A stretch of 23,477 bases of DNA from a virus. The stretch lies in the IMG/VR virus record IMGVR_UViG_3300044302_001819, positions 1 to 23,477 of that record; one strand, written 5' to 3'. Below, piece by piece: positions 22,926-23,477 of the stretch (positions within the stretch are counted from its first letter, which is position 1; each line of letters starts with the position of its first letter). The notes beneath the pieces were generated by a model. The model saw only the letters and a program-made list of their open reading frames with translations. It did no database searches and had not been told where the DNA came from. Position numbers and translations under genes: made by a program.

Positions 22926-23288
22926 ATGGCAACACCGAATATTGTAAATGTAGCTACGATTAATGCCAAAAACGCTACGGCGCTTTTGACTGGAACTAGC
23001 CGCACAGAAGCGATAGATGTTCCTGCAGATAAGGTAGCCAAAATTAATACTATACTTGTTGCTAACGTTGATGGCACAAATGCTGCTGATATTACAGTAG
23101 AAGTAAGTATTGATAATGGTTCTAATTTTGTGGCAATAGCAAGCACTATTTCAGTTCCTGCCGATGCAACGTTAAGTCTTTTAGAAAATCCAATTTATTT
23201 GGATGAAACAGATTTATTATATTTCACAGCATCCGCAGCAAATGATTTAACTTATTTCGTGTCTTACGAAGAATTAGACGACGCGTAA
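22926..23288 (+). CDS. Small Ig-like structural protein of the fibre cluster
   Basis: The 120-residue protein is all-beta by eye and resembles an immunoglobulin-like phage virion domain (KINTILVANVDGTNAADITV, EVSIDNGSNFVAIAS). The strong AAGGAGG lies nine bases before the start. Located between two fibre genes, it may cap, decorate or connect fibres. The family is recalled from marine phage structural proteins but not confirmed. Confidence 0.8.
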   Translation: MATPNIVNVATINAKNATALLTGTSRTEAIDVPADKVAKINTILVANVDGTNAADITVEVSIDNGSNFVAIASTISVPADATLSLLENPIYLDETDLLYFTASAANDLTYFVSYEELDDA

Positions 23289-23298
23289 GGAGTAATTG

Positions 23299-23477
23299 AT
23301 GGCTAATGGTGGTATCATAGGTCCAGAAAATAAAGCAGGAACCAGTTTATCGCAAAAATCAAAAGTTACTACTTTTACATCTAGTGGCACGTTCACATCA
23401 CAACCTTTAAGTTCTTCAATAACATATGTTATTGTAGCAGGAGGCGGTGCTGGTGGCGGAGAAATTGCAGGCGGCGG
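23299..23477 (+). CDS. Partial Gly-rich tail fibre protein, runs off the window
   Basis: Only the first 59 codons are present; no stop occurs before the window end. The product begins MANGGIIGPENKAGTSLSQK, then has VTTFTSSGTFTS and a Gly-rich run (VAGGGAGGGEIAGG). Such an N-terminus followed by Gly-rich stretches is typical of phage adhesins or fibre tips. GGAG lies about seven bases before the start. Confidence 0.75.
   Translation, partial: MANGGIIGPENKAGTSLSQKSKVTTFTSSGTFTSQPLSSSITYVIVAGGGAGGGEIAGG

Noticed and set aside
1-23477. tRNA genes, CRISPR arrays, integrase, insertion sequences
   Set aside because: No cloverleaf, spaced repeat array, recombinase motif or terminal inverted repeat was seen on reading through the window; small or divergent cases cannot be excluded without tools.

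Overview
The window is one continuous, plus-strand-only stretch of a tailed double-stranded DNA phage genome. It covers the DNA-packaging and virion-structure module. Base composition is mostly A/T-rich, genes are packed with 1-8 base overlaps, and Shine-Dalgarno sequences of the GGAGG type are common. From recall of protein families (not checked by search), the small Lys/Gly-rich proteins, the neck proteins and the fibre domains look like those of marine phages of alphaproteobacteria (pelagiphage-like or uncultured Mediterranean phages). A portal, two short connector/neck-type proteins and fibre genes are present. No tape measure, sheath or tail tube gene is seen, which favours a short-tailed (podovirus) particle. 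That is an inference, because the genome continues past both ends of the window.

Layout: (1) 43-2129 holds a hypothetical protein and the large terminase. (2) 2129-7317 holds a 330-residue protein and a 1398-residue multidomain protein. The latter has an internal twin-arginine-like segment, a SleB-type cell-wall hydrolase domain and a C-terminal region resembling phage polyvalent proteins; it is probably packaged and ejected with the DNA. (3) 7310-9829 is the portal. (4) 9789-13375 is a run of small or low-complexity proteins: a Trp-rich one-pass membrane peptide, a three-pass membrane protein (holin candidate), a Gly/Tyr-rich protein, and four Lys-rich micro-proteins, two of them too short for usual gene calling. 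(5) 13368-16903 is the capsid block: a GroES-like co-chaperonin, a scaffold candidate, a small conserved protein, a decoration-type protein and the major capsid protein. (6) 17024-18388 holds two virion proteins set off by hairpins that share a GTGGGGC stem. (7) 18397-20693 is the neck block, interrupted by a 36-residue Cys-rich metallothionein-like peptide, a Trp/Asn-rich peptide, and a protein that looks like a zinc ribbon with its cysteines lost. (8) 20697-23477 holds tail/fibre proteins, the last cut by the window end.

How they would work together: the chaperonin cofactor and scaffold help build the HK97-type shell, the terminase fills it through the portal, and the connectors close it. 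The fibres bind the host. The giant protein is well placed to be ejected and to open peptidoglycan. The most unusual items are the metallothionein-like micro-gene, the internal Tat-like motif in the giant protein, the recurring GG(I/L/M) motif at its module borders, and an identical 14-base translation-start cassette in front of three micro-genes.

No gene-free stretch exceeds 300 bases; the longest are 15305-15379 and 16904-17023, both described. No tRNA, CRISPR array, integrase, insertion sequence or attachment site is visible.
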